DNA of 6,451 bases from an uncultured Clostridia bacterium (GTDB lineage: Bacteria; Bacillota; Clostridia; Christensenellales; DTU072): contig CAKRAY010000084.1 in the NCBI GenBank assembly GCA_934296355.1, positions 1 to 6,451 on the forward strand, written 5' to 3'. The notes under the pieces are model-generated. The model was not told the DNA's origin and did not search any database. It saw only the letters and a program-made list of their open reading frames with translations. Position numbers and translations under genes: made by a program. This document shows positions 1-6,451 of this stretch, piece after piece. Positions within the stretch are counted from its first letter, which is position 1; every line of letters starts with the position of its first letter.

Positions 1-2976
1 GCGCGCTACTTTCAAAGTTTCGTTTTCGTAAGAATAAAGTATTTCTTTGTCAATCTCGTCTTCGCCTTCGCTTTTTCCGTAGAAGTATCTCGGTAAATCG
101 GAATCCGCCGATCTAAAGTACTTATTTATAATCGCTTGGTCGCTCGGGAAAAAGTCGGCTATATATTGTTCTTCGATAACGACGAAGTCCACGCCGCTAT
201 TCATAAACGGAGTAAAATTTATGGCGGGTATTCCCTCAAAACGAACGTAATTCAGACCCGGTATGTATATTGAGTCGTCGGAAATACGTTTTATAGCCGA
301 CGGTATAAATAAAGCCGCGATATTACTGTGATATAACGCATACTCTTCGATAGCGGTTACTTTAACGTTGTTATAGAAATACATTCCGCTTGCGGGATTT
401 CCGTAAAGAGTGCGTATCCTGCTTTCAAGTTCAAAATAATACTGCTTTTCGCCGTTGGCGTCCGCGCGAACGTAAACGTCGTACGATCCGCCGTTATATC
501 TGATAGAACCTACGCAAACGCTCGATTCTTGAACGGGTGTATTTTCGTCCAATTCTCTTATCGTTACGTTTTCTTTATACGAAGCGGCCTCGACCGGATT
601 AAATACGCTGTCCATACGCCCTGCGGGATAATTAAACAAAGCGTATTCGTTACCCGATTTTTTATAAAGAATTCCGTCGAAAACTTCAAAAAACGGATTA
701 GACGCTTTTAGCGAAAACTTTTCTATGCAATACGAATTTAAAAAAGCGTTGTTTGCTATTACGCTCGTCGCTTCGCCTAATTCGACGTAATTAAGGTAAC
801 GACATTCCGCAAAAGCGTACTCTCCGATTGACGAAAGGTTGTTTTGTGAAATATTGGTTACTTCTTGTAAACGAATTCTCGTTATCGCGGTATTGTAGAA
901 CGCAAACGCGCCGATATCTCTGACTTCGCCTTTTATATAAACGCCGTCTCCGTCCGCGTTCGCTTCGCAAATAAAGCCCTTAAAGTTAAAGCAATTATAA
1001 AAAGCGTATGCGCAAACATGTCGTAAGGTGGTATTCTCTCCGATGTTCAAATGAACCAAATATTCGTTGCCGCTAAACGCGCCTTCCGCAATTTTGCTTA
1101 CGCCTGTAGGCAACGCGAACTCTTTTTGTTTACCGAAATATTTATAGAATACTCCGTTCACCGCGATATATTTTTCACTTTTGCTTTGTAACCAAACGGT
1201 ATCGTCGAACGCCCCGGAGCCGATTCGTTCAATATTGGTGGAATAAGGCAAAACAACGTCGGATAAATACGCGCAATTCTTATAGCAATAGTCGCCCACC
1301 GAGACGATTTTATAAGTGATTTGTTCGCCTAATTCGTTATCTACCGTAATTTTGTTGGGTATAGTCGTTACTTTTAGATTACGATCACCTGCTATTATTT
1401 CGGCAACCTCGCCCTTTTCGTCAAAATTCGGGTTTTCTATAATTCTACATAGCGTGGTAGAGTGATATCCGTCCGTTTCAACGCGCGTATAGGTAAAAAA
1501 TCTCGTTAATTCCTCGCTATCCGTTATTATTTTGTTTTTAACATCGGCAATTATCGGAAGCAACCCGACGAAAGAGTTTTTTAATTCCTGCCTTAGATAA
1601 ATCTTGCTTAGATTGTCGTTAAATATTTTTGCCGTAATATTAAGACTTACCGGCGAAACATTCGAAAAATCGATATAGTCTAAATGCGCGCTATCGAAAC
1701 ATCCGCGACGCAATTCGACAAGACGCGAGTCGAGAATAACGGCTCCGAGCATTGCGTCTTTGAATGCAAACGCCGATACGGTTTCCACATTTTCGTCGAC
1801 AGCGTAACTCGTCAAAGGCTTAAAAGCGGGATATGCTACGAGAGTCTTCTTGTTCGCGTCGTATAAAACGCCGTCGACGGTTAGATACGCGACGTTACCT
1901 TCTTTAACCGCAAACTCTTTTAATCTAATCAAATCGGCAAATGCGCCCTCTTCGATTTCTTCTATGTTGTTTCCAATGGTAATTTTTGACAAATCGCGAA
2001 TGTTATCGCCGTTAAACGCGTTTTTTTCGATTTTTTTGACGTTTTTTGAGTTATAGACGTCGGGAATAATCAGTTCCGTCGCATAACCGTCGTATCCGGA
2101 AACGGCGTAACCGCCATCGCACTCGACGTACTTGATGCCGAGCGGCTTCCACACGGCGTAAAAGACAATGTCGCGCGTTACTTCGAAAGGAAACGTTACC
2201 ATATTGCGGTCATAATTATTCAACGACTGATCGAGACTTATTTGATCCGTGGTCCAACCTACAAAAACATAATCGTCTCTAAAAATCGTTTTTATTTCAT
2301 TGCCGTAAACTTTATCGACGGTAATCGAATCGATATTTTGGTCACAAAAAGTTTCGAAGGAAACCGTACTGGGTTGAGAAGTGGAAAACGCTCTATATAC
2401 GTAGTCGGCGTTCATAATCACGCCTATCCTACTCTCCGTGCCGACTTTGGCGTCGTTAGCCGTCCAATGTGAAAATATAAAACCGTCGTCGATCCAAGCG
2501 ATAACAACCTCGTCTCCTACGGAAAAACTTCCTTCGTAATGGTCTCCGGCGTTGACGGTAACCCCGGTCAATTTTTTGCCGTTAACCGATACCGGTAGTC
2601 CGCCGTAAATCGAGAGTTTATATTTTACTTCTTCCGCTTTTTTCAATTTAACGAAAAACTTGACCGCTTTCCCTTCGTAAACGGCGGTCAAAACATGCGT
2701 ACCTTCAACGGACAACATAGCGCGGCTTTCGGCAGTCAACATATCTTCGGATAAATAGACGTCTTTTGTCGTTTGATCGCTATATGTGATTCTAAGTTTA
2801 ATTTTGGTAACGTCTATTTCGTTAACAGACACCGAATCGGGAACGGTATCTTCTAAGGCTTCGACCTTTATAATGCTTACTTCGGAATTTCCCTTGTCTT
2901 TATTTTCGCAAGACGAGAAAATAACGCAACTAACTCCTATAATAAGAATCAATAGAACCAAAAGAAATCTTTTCAT
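1..2976 (-). CDS. Large BspA-like leucine-rich-repeat surface lipoprotein, C-terminus beyond the window
   Basis: The minus strand is open without a stop from the ATG at 2976-2974 to position 1, giving 992 codons of an incomplete protein. The N-terminus MKRFLLVLLILIIGVSC then IFSSC is a lipoprotein signal peptide, with Cys23 the likely lipidated residue (Cys17 is an alternative). An Ig-like domain of the Big_3/Big_4 kind spans about residues 35-112 (ITYSDQTTKDV, then GTHVLTAVYEGKAVKFFV). A bacterial repeat domain with GFIFSHWT lies at about 118-198. A Listeria-Bacteroides (InlB B-type) repeat is at about 203-277, with YVFVGWT and DIVFYAVW. LRR_5 repeats fill most of 313-915. Stretches of about 440-545, 797-870 and 935-992 are not assigned. 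Such proteins are known as surface adhesins or ligand binders; the ligand is not readable here. An in-frame ATG four codons upstream (2988-2986) is possible, but the GGTGA ribosome site favours 2976. The surface-lipoprotein call is firm; the function is inference. Confidence 0.9.
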   Translation of the reverse strand, partial: MKRFLLVLLILIIGVSCVIFSSCENKDKGNSEVSIIKVEALEDTVPDSVSVNEIDVTKIKLRITYSDQTTKDVYLSEDMLTAESRAMLSVEGTHVLTAVYEGKAVKFFVKLKKAEEVKYKLSIYGGLPVSVNGKKLTGVTVNAGDHYEGSFSVGDEVVIAWIDDGFIFSHWTANDAKVGTESRIGVIMNADYVYRAFSTSQPSTVSFETFCDQNIDSITVDKVYGNEIKTIFRDDYVFVGWTTDQISLDQSLNNYDRNMVTFPFEVTRDIVFYAVWKPLGIKYVECDGGYAVSGYDGYATELIIPDVYNSKNVKKIEKNAFNGDNIRDLSKITIGNNIEEIEEGAFADLIRLKEFAVKEGNVAYLTVDGVLYDANKKTLVAYPAFKPLTSYAVDENVETVSAFAFKDAMLGAVILDSRLVELRRGCFDSAHLDYIDFSNVSPVSLNITAKIFNDNLSKIYLRQELKNSFVGLLPIIADVKNKIITDSEELTRFFTYTRVETDGYHSTTLCRIIENPNFDEKGEVAEIIAGDRNLKVTTIPNKITVDNELGEQITYKIVSVGDYCYKNCAYLSDVVLPYSTNIERIGSGAFDDTVWLQSKSEKYIAVNGVFYKYFGKQKEFALPTGVSKIAEGAFSGNEYLVHLNIGENTTLRHVCAYAFYNCFNFKGFICEANADGDGVYIKGEVRDIGAFAFYNTAITRIRLQEVTNISQNNLSSIGEYAFAECRYLNYVELGEATSVIANNAFLNSYCIEKFSLKASNPFFEVFDGILYKKSGNEYALFNYPAGRMDSVFNPVEAASYKENVTIRELDENTPVQESSVCVGSIRYNGGSYDVYVRADANGEKQYYFELESRIRTLYGNPASGMYFYNNVKVTAIEEYALYHSNIAALFIPSAIKRISDDSIYIPGLNYVRFEGIPAINFTPFMNSGVDFVVIEEQYIADFFPSDQAIINKYFRSADSDLPRYFYGKSEGEDEIDKEILYSYENETLKVAR
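232..2040 (-). repeat. Array of BspA-type LRR_5 repeats within the lipoprotein gene
   Basis: Residues 313-915 of the lipoprotein contain recurring units of the form V..I...AF.....L..V.L. Clear copies include IEKNAF (316-321), IEEGAF (341-346), VSAFAF (400-405), IGSGAF (585-590), IAEGAF (629-634), VCAYAF (654-659), IGAFAF (688-693), IGEYAF (717-722), IANNAF (740-745) and IEEYAL (876-881). Three linker copies of the type DGvLY are interspersed: VDGVLYD at about 367, VNGVFYK at about 606 and FDGILYK at about 766. Two of the three are followed after roughly ten residues by a YPA motif, and the middle copy has LPTG at that place. This linker is characteristic of BspA-like proteins of gut and oral bacteria and of Trichomonas. 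The repeats are diverged in protein and show no obvious DNA-level identity, so recent tandem duplication is not indicated. Confidence 0.8.
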
Positions 2977-2981
2977 GCGAA

Positions 2982-2986
2982 TCACC
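2982..2986 (-). promoter_or_regulatory. Ribosome binding site of the lipoprotein gene
   Basis: The minus strand reads GGTGA five bases before the ATG at 2976-2974. It pairs with the 3' end of 16S rRNA and decides between this start and the in-frame ATG at 2988-2986, which overlaps the site and has only A/T bases upstream. Confidence 0.5.
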
Positions 2987-3009
2987 ATATTTATAAAATA
3001 TATAAAATA

Positions 3010-3038
3010 AATATAGCATATAAAAAAATAAAAATCAA
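3010..3038 (-). promoter_or_regulatory. Sigma-A-like promoter with extended -10 for the lipoprotein gene
   Basis: On the minus strand a -35 of TTGATT (3038-3033) is followed by exactly 17 bases and a -10 of TATATT (3015-3010). The bases TGC directly in front make it an extended -10. The start point would fall near 3003, giving a leader of roughly 25-30 bases. The whole 2977-3051 gap is extremely AT-rich, so chance matches are likely, but the combined -35, spacer and extended -10 fit well. No GC-rich hairpin that could end the hemZ transcript is visible in the gap, so read-through from the upstream operon is also possible. Confidence 0.55.
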
Positions 3039-3051
3039 TAGCCTCAAAGAA

Positions 3052-4467
3052 CTAAATACCAAAGAACGCCCGTTTTTTTTCTACTATATCGTCGATTCTT
3101 TCGCAATACTCTCTAAGCCCCTTGGGATTAGACAGCCTTTCTATCCTGTTGCCGACTATAAGTTTACTCATAGCGCCCGCTCCGAAAGCGATAATACCGG
3201 CGGCTTCTTCCATCATATCCACATTGTACTTACATTGCTTACCCGGTTTGCAATATCCGGTATTTTCCAAATTATCGGCAGTATTTTTTTGTCGATACAT
3301 GTAATAAGGCAAAAATCCCGCTTCGCTTAAAAGTTCGTAAGCGGATTCAATCATCGCGCTCGTTAAACCGAATTCCTTCTTTTCGTCGCCGTTTAAGGTC
3401 ATAACCGAGCCGCGCTTAAGGCTTAGCGCGTGAACGGTAATATTATCGGGAGATAAAGCTATCGCTTTTCGTATCGAATCGCAAAAATCATCGTATGATT
3501 CTTCCGGAAGCCCCGCAATCAAGTCGGTGTTGATTGAAAAATCAGTGTTCCTTAATAACTCGAAACAACGATACACATCGTCTAAAGTATGCTTCCTTCC
3601 GATTAAATCCAACGTACTTTGTTTGAAGGTTTGAGGATTAACGCTAATTCTGGTAACATTGCTAACGGAGAACGCTTTAATGTAATCTTCGCTTATCGTG
3701 TCCGGTCTGCCGGCTTCAACCGTAAACTCACATCCGAAGTCCTTTAAGTATTTCAAGAATTCGGAAAGATTATCTGCGCCGATGCAAGTAGGCGTGCCGC
3801 CGCCGACATAAATCGAACCGACGGAAAAACCGTTTTTTTGTAATATTTCGCTCAGCACATTTAATTCTTTTTTTACACATTCGACGTATAAAGGCAATTC
3901 TTTTCTTATACGAAATACTTCGGTGCTTATAAAAGAACAATATGAACAACGTGACGGACAAAACGGAATATTTAAGAAAACTCCGACGGTTTTCGGGTCG
4001 GTATTTATTACGTTTTTTTGATTGCTAACGCAGTTTTCAATCAACTGTGCTTTTTTGGGCGAAACAAAAAGATTTTCACACAAATACGACTTAACGTCTG
4101 CTAAATTTTTACTTAATTCGTAATACATCTTAGTTGGGCGAACCCCTGTAAGACTTCCATAAGGCAGGCTAATATGTAATACGTCGGACAAATAAACATA
4201 CAAACTGTTCTTTATGAAACGTTTTGTAATTCTCTTATACTCGGTAAAATCGGCCGCCTTAACGGTTGTGCAAAAGTTTTTACTTTCCCAAATACTGCTT
4301 GATATATTTATTGAGAAATTATTGTCGAGTTGTGAAAAATGCCATTCTAAATAATTTTCGGATTCTTCGTCAATATGCAAATACGGAGAGAACGCGCGCG
4401 GTATCTCCGCAACGTCGTTTAGGTAGTCTACTCTATCAAAAATCAGTCTTAGCGTTACTCTTTCCAT
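3052..4467 (-). CDS. hemZ: HemZ-type oxygen-independent coproporphyrinogen III oxidase family radical SAM protein
   Basis: A 471-residue cytosolic radical SAM protein. The iron-sulfur motif CxxxCxxC is Cys170, Cys174 and Cys177 (IPFCPSRCSYC), followed by the SAM-contacting GGGTP at 222-226 and the core motifs VEAGRPD (250-256), RISVNPQT (273-280) and NTDLIAGLP (313-321). Three features mark HemZ rather than HemN or HemW: a roughly 160-residue N-terminal region, the LTGVRPTK motif at 107-114, and the C-terminal block YMYRQKN...NTGYC followed by GIIAFGAGAMSK. The family reaction is anaerobic decarboxylation of coproporphyrinogen III to protoporphyrinogen IX using SAM, shown for HemN; HemZ activity is less certain. 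The position two after the third Cys, Cys in HemN, is Phe179 here. The start at 4467 overlaps the 3' end of the MBL gene by 13 nt with only a weak purine-rich site (AAAGAG) upstream, indicating translational coupling. Family assignment is secure; a role in heme synthesis is inferred. Confidence 0.9.
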   Translation of the reverse strand: MERVTLRLIFDRVDYLNDVAEIPRAFSPYLHIDEESENYLEWHFSQLDNNFSINISSSIWESKNFCTTVKAADFTEYKRITKRFIKNSLYVYLSDVLHISLPYGSLTGVRPTKMYYELSKNLADVKSYLCENLFVSPKKAQLIENCVSNQKNVINTDPKTVGVFLNIPFCPSRCSYCSFISTEVFRIRKELPLYVECVKKELNVLSEILQKNGFSVGSIYVGGGTPTCIGADNLSEFLKYLKDFGCEFTVEAGRPDTISEDYIKAFSVSNVTRISVNPQTFKQSTLDLIGRKHTLDDVYRCFELLRNTDFSINTDLIAGLPEESYDDFCDSIRKAIALSPDNITVHALSLKRGSVMTLNGDEKKEFGLTSAMIESAYELLSEAGFLPYYMYRQKNTADNLENTGYCKPGKQCKYNVDMMEEAAGIIAFGAGAMSKLIVGNRIERLSNPKGLREYCERIDDIVEKKRAFFGI

Positions 4468-5072
4468 ACTTTATTAAACGCTCTTTCTTCTGCCAACGTG
4501 GTCTCCTCGCCGTGCCCCGGATAAACCGTTTCATCCCCGCTTATTGATAAAAGTTTTTTCAGCGATGAAATCATATCTTCAAAATTGCCGCCCGGGAATC
4601 CGGTATTTCCGAAACTGTGATAAAATAAAGTATCACCCGAAAAAATGTAATTTCCCGTAACGAAACAACTGCTTCCCGGCGTATGTCCGGGAGTATGCAT
4701 AACGGTAAAAACGCAAAATCCGCAATTTATTCTCTCGCCGTCTTCCACAGTATTATAATCGTAAACGCACGGCACGTTCAATCCGAACTCTTTTGCGAGG
4801 TTATTCTTTCCTTCGAGCATCTCCGCATCCTTTTTATGAATAAAAACTTCGACGCCATCGTTATTCAGCCATTTTGACAAATCTAAAATATGGTCGAAAT
4901 GTCCGTGCGTAAGAAGTATATATTTAGGTTTTTTATTTATCGAATTAAGATATTCATTTATTTTGTTGTAACCGCCGCCAACGTCTATAAGTACGGCGAA
5001 GTCATAGTTATCTTCGGTTATAACGTAGCAATTGGTTCGTAAATACCCTACTTCGAATCTTTTAATCTGCAT
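4455..5072 (-). CDS. Glyoxalase II-like metallo-beta-lactamase-fold hydrolase
   Basis: A 205-residue soluble MBL-fold protein. The metal-binding motif THGHFDH is at 55-61 (His56, His58, Asp60, His61). Further ligands are His130 in HTPGHTPGS (126-134), Asp147 in SGDTLF and His187 in YPGHG. All expected dinuclear-site residues are present, so it should be active. The length is that of the bare MBL domain; the C-terminal substrate domain of true glyoxalase II (about 250-260 residues) is missing. It therefore belongs with the short YcbL/YqgX-like hydrolases, which are thought to cleave thioesters such as S-lactoylglutathione or analogues. The natural substrate cannot be read from sequence. It starts 11 nt inside the isocitrate dehydrogenase gene and ends 13 nt inside hemZ. 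A short MBL hydrolase directly before hemZ is, from memory, a recurring order in Clostridia, which suggests a conserved though undefined link. Confidence 0.88.
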   Translation of the reverse strand: MQIKRFEVGYLRTNCYVITEDNYDFAVLIDVGGGYNKINEYLNSINKKPKYILLTHGHFDHILDLSKWLNNDGVEVFIHKKDAEMLEGKNNLAKEFGLNVPCVYDYNTVEDGERINCGFCVFTVMHTPGHTPGSSCFVTGNYIFSGDTLFYHSFGNTGFPGGNFEDMISSLKKLLSISGDETVYPGHGEETTLAEERAFNKVWKE

Positions 5073-6261
5073 ATAACGCTTTCAATCTCTCATTTATTTC
5101 CGTTAGAAACTCGTCGCTGTCCACCGCTTTGGCTTCGCCGTTATAATTAACAGCCAAGTCTTTTGTCATTATTCCGTCCTTTATACATTGCAAGCATGCT
5201 TTTTCTAAGTTATCGGCGAAACCGCATAAGTCGTTCAGTCCGTCTAACTCTCCTCTTTTTCGCAACGCGCCGGTCCAGGCAAATATGGTTGCGATAGGGT
5301 TGGTGGATGTTTTTTCTCCGTTAATATATTTATAATAATGCCTTGTGACTGTTCCGTGCGCGGCCTCGTATTCGTATTTACCGTCGGGACTTACCAATAC
5401 CGAAGTCATCATTGCCAGCGAACCGAACGCCGTGGCAATCATATCGCTCATTACGTCGCCGTCGTAATTTTTGCAAGCCCAAATCATTCCGCCGTTACTT
5501 TTCATAATTCTACTTACGGCGTCGTCGATTAAAGTATAGAAATACGTTATTCCCGCCGCTTCAAACTTATCTTTATATTCATTATCGTAGATTGCTTGAA
5601 AAACGTCCTTGAATCGGTGGTCGTAAATCTTACTTATCGTATCTTTCGCGCTAAACCAAAGGTCTTTTTTGCAATCCAATGCATAATTCATACAGCACCT
5701 TGCAAAACTCGCAATACTTTTGTCTGTGTTATGCATCGTTTGCACTATACCGGGTCCTTTAAAATCGAAAATCACCTTTTCTTCGCCGTTCGGCAACACG
5801 AGTTTTGCTACGCCCTCGTTTGCTACGTAGCCTTCTACTCCGCTATATACGTCACCGTAAGCGTGTCTTGCAATAACAATCGGACTCGTCCACGTCGGTA
5901 CTAAAACTTTCAGTCCCTTTACAATAATGGGCGCTCTGAAAACCGTCCCGTCCAAAGCAGAGCGAATCGTGCCGTTCGGAGATTTCCACATAGAGGTCAA
6001 ATTATACTCTTTCACGCGCTGCGCATTCGGCGTTATCGTTGCGCACTTTACGCCTACTCCATACTTTTTAATCGCTTCTGCGCTTTGTTTGGTCACTAAA
6101 TCTTGCGTTTTTTCCCTATTAACCAGTCCTAAGTCGTAATATTCCGTTTTTAGTTCAACGTAAGGTAAGATTAGCGCATCTTTTATTTTTTTCCATAAAA
6201 TTCTCGTCATTTCGTCGCCGTCTAATTCAACTAACGGCGTAGTCATCGTTATCTTTTTCAT
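5062..6261 (-). CDS. icd: NADP-dependent isocitrate dehydrogenase, homodimeric eukaryote-like type
   Basis: A 399-residue enzyme converting isocitrate plus NADP to 2-oxoglutarate, CO2 and NADPH in the cytosol. It matches the human IDH1-like subfamily nearly end to end, not the E. coli Icd type. Visible motifs are ELDGDEMTR (12-20), the isocitrate-binding KSPNGTIR (93-100, Ser94 and Arg100), Arg109, RHAYGD (132-137) with Tyr139, [11 protein letters not shown] (263-273) with metal-binding Asp269 and Asp273, and Asp246. HGTVTRH (302-308) carries the Arg-His pair typical of NADP preference, and STNPIA follows at 319-324. Lys211 lies where the catalytic Lys is expected, though the following residue is Ile rather than Lys. 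The length is normal. The start is fixed by a strong AGAGGAG site seven bases upstream. The gene overlaps a short frame by ATGA and the MBL gene by 11 nt. No citrate synthase or aconitase gene is in the window, so whether it serves glutamate synthesis or NADPH supply is open. Confidence 0.96.
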   Translation of the reverse strand: MKKITMTTPLVELDGDEMTRILWKKIKDALILPYVELKTEYYDLGLVNREKTQDLVTKQSAEAIKKYGVGVKCATITPNAQRVKEYNLTSMWKSPNGTIRSALDGTVFRAPIIVKGLKVLVPTWTSPIVIARHAYGDVYSGVEGYVANEGVAKLVLPNGEEKVIFDFKGPGIVQTMHNTDKSIASFARCCMNYALDCKKDLWFSAKDTISKIYDHRFKDVFQAIYDNEYKDKFEAAGITYFYTLIDDAVSRIMKSNGGMIWACKNYDGDVMSDMIATAFGSLAMMTSVLVSPDGKYEYEAAHGTVTRHYYKYINGEKTSTNPIATIFAWTGALRKRGELDGLNDLCGFADNLEKACLQCIKDGIMTKDLAVNYNGEAKAVDSDEFLTEINERLKALYAD

Positions 6262-6434
6262 TTGTTAACTCCTCTATCGGCAATAACGTTATTCTTGTAA
6301 ACGGTAAATCGAACAGTATATCCGTTATCGTCTACCGGTTCGCTTTCCTTAATGCAAGTCCAATTCGGCAATTCGTCGAGATTCTCGAAAAAAACCTGCG
6401 CTTGCCCGTCGCAATCCACTTTCGTTACCCACAC
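6258..6434 (-). CDS. Short unrecognised frame translationally coupled to icd; possibly the 3' end of a damaged gene
   Basis: A 58-codon frame with no ATG. It opens at GTG (6434-6432), directly after an in-frame TAA, and ends in a TGA that shares the bases ATGA with the icd start. The peptide begins [15 protein letters not shown] after the start residue and ends [20 protein letters not shown]. It is rather acidic, has two Trp and two Cys, no signal peptide and no membrane segment. Codons resemble those of the neighbours (GAC, GCG, CTC, GTA), and the frame runs exactly to the icd ATG, which argues for real coding. However, no ribosome site precedes the GTG. It could be a small protein with an unusual start, or the tail of a longer gene interrupted by the TAA or by a frameshift near 6432. 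I do not recognise a family. Confidence 0.42.
   Translation of the reverse strand: MWVTKVDCDGQAQVFFENLDELPNWTCIKESEPVDDNGYTVRFTVYKNNVIADRGVNK
6269..6275 (-). promoter_or_regulatory. Strong ribosome binding site of icd
   Basis: The minus strand carries AGAGGAG with seven bases to the ATG at 6261-6259. It is the best Shine-Dalgarno site in the window and lies inside the 3' end of the preceding short frame. icd can thus be initiated independently as well as by coupling, whereas the two genes after it have weak sites and probably rely on the ribosomes that translate their upstream neighbour. Confidence 0.7.
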
Positions 6435-6451
6435 TTACGCGCAATACGGAA

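Noticed and set aside
1684..2472. Several 60-76-codon plus-strand frames
   Set aside because: All are antisense to the continuous 992-codon lipoprotein frame, which has signal peptide and domain support.
2977..3051. Possible rho-independent terminator after hemZ
   Set aside because: T-rich stretches exist on the coding strand, but no GC-containing hairpin precedes them.
3065..3085. Run of eight A on the coding strand near the end of hemZ, a possible slippage site
   Set aside because: The frame is intact through it (VEKKRAFFGI then stop), and there is no overlapping downstream frame or stimulatory structure.
3770..3961. 63-codon minus-strand frame inside hemZ
   Set aside because: It is another frame of the radical SAM core, very basic, with no independent start signal.
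4266..4547. 93-codon plus-strand frame across the hemZ/MBL junction
   Set aside because: It is antisense to two confident genes and reads like a shadow, with a basic, low-complexity composition.
5596..5904. 102-codon plus-strand frame
   Set aside because: It lies wholly antisense to the well-conserved icd gene; its peptide shows no recognisable motif and there is no ribosome site.
1..6451. CRISPR arrays, tRNA or rRNA genes, insertion sequences, attachment sites, riboswitches
   Set aside because: No direct or inverted DNA repeats, cloverleaf-like segments, transposase motifs or long structured leaders were seen. Nearly the whole window is coding.

Overview
The window looks like an uncultured, strictly anaerobic, low-GC Bacillota, probably a Clostridia-type gut or host-associated lineage. 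The signs are AT-rich DNA, a HemZ-type radical SAM protein next to a small metallo-beta-lactamase (MBL) hydrolase (a Firmicutes arrangement), and a large lipoprotein of BspA-like leucine-rich repeats. Third codon positions often end in CG (GCG, TCG, ACG, CCG) despite the low GC. The organism call is inference; there is no rRNA or marker gene to confirm it.

All convincing genes lie on the minus strand, so transcription runs from high to low coordinates. At the right edge, a short reading frame with a GTG or uncertain start (6434-6258) overlaps the next gene by the four bases ATGA. Then come an NADP-type isocitrate dehydrogenase (6261-5062), a glyoxalase II-like MBL hydrolase (5072-4455) and HemZ (4467-3052). 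The successive overlaps are 4, 11 and 13 nt, so these four frames are almost certainly one mRNA with coupled translation.

A 75-bp, extremely AT-rich gap (2977-3051) follows hemZ. It carries a good sigma-A-like promoter with an extended -10. From it starts a very large open frame (2976 to beyond position 1, at least 992 codons) encoding an exported lipoprotein. Its order is lipobox, Ig-like domain, bacterial repeat domain, Listeria-Bacteroides repeat, then a long array of BspA-type LRR_5 repeats. It runs off the left edge without a stop.

Functionally, the operon pairs cytosolic metabolism (2-oxoglutarate and NADPH production) with a housekeeping MBL/HemZ pair. The lipoprotein is a separate surface-adhesion type unit. 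I found no mobile element, CRISPR array, tRNA, rRNA or defence system. Nothing here is clearly a new system; the points most worth a second look are the short coupled frame at the right edge, the identity of HemZ, and the unassigned parts of the lipoprotein.
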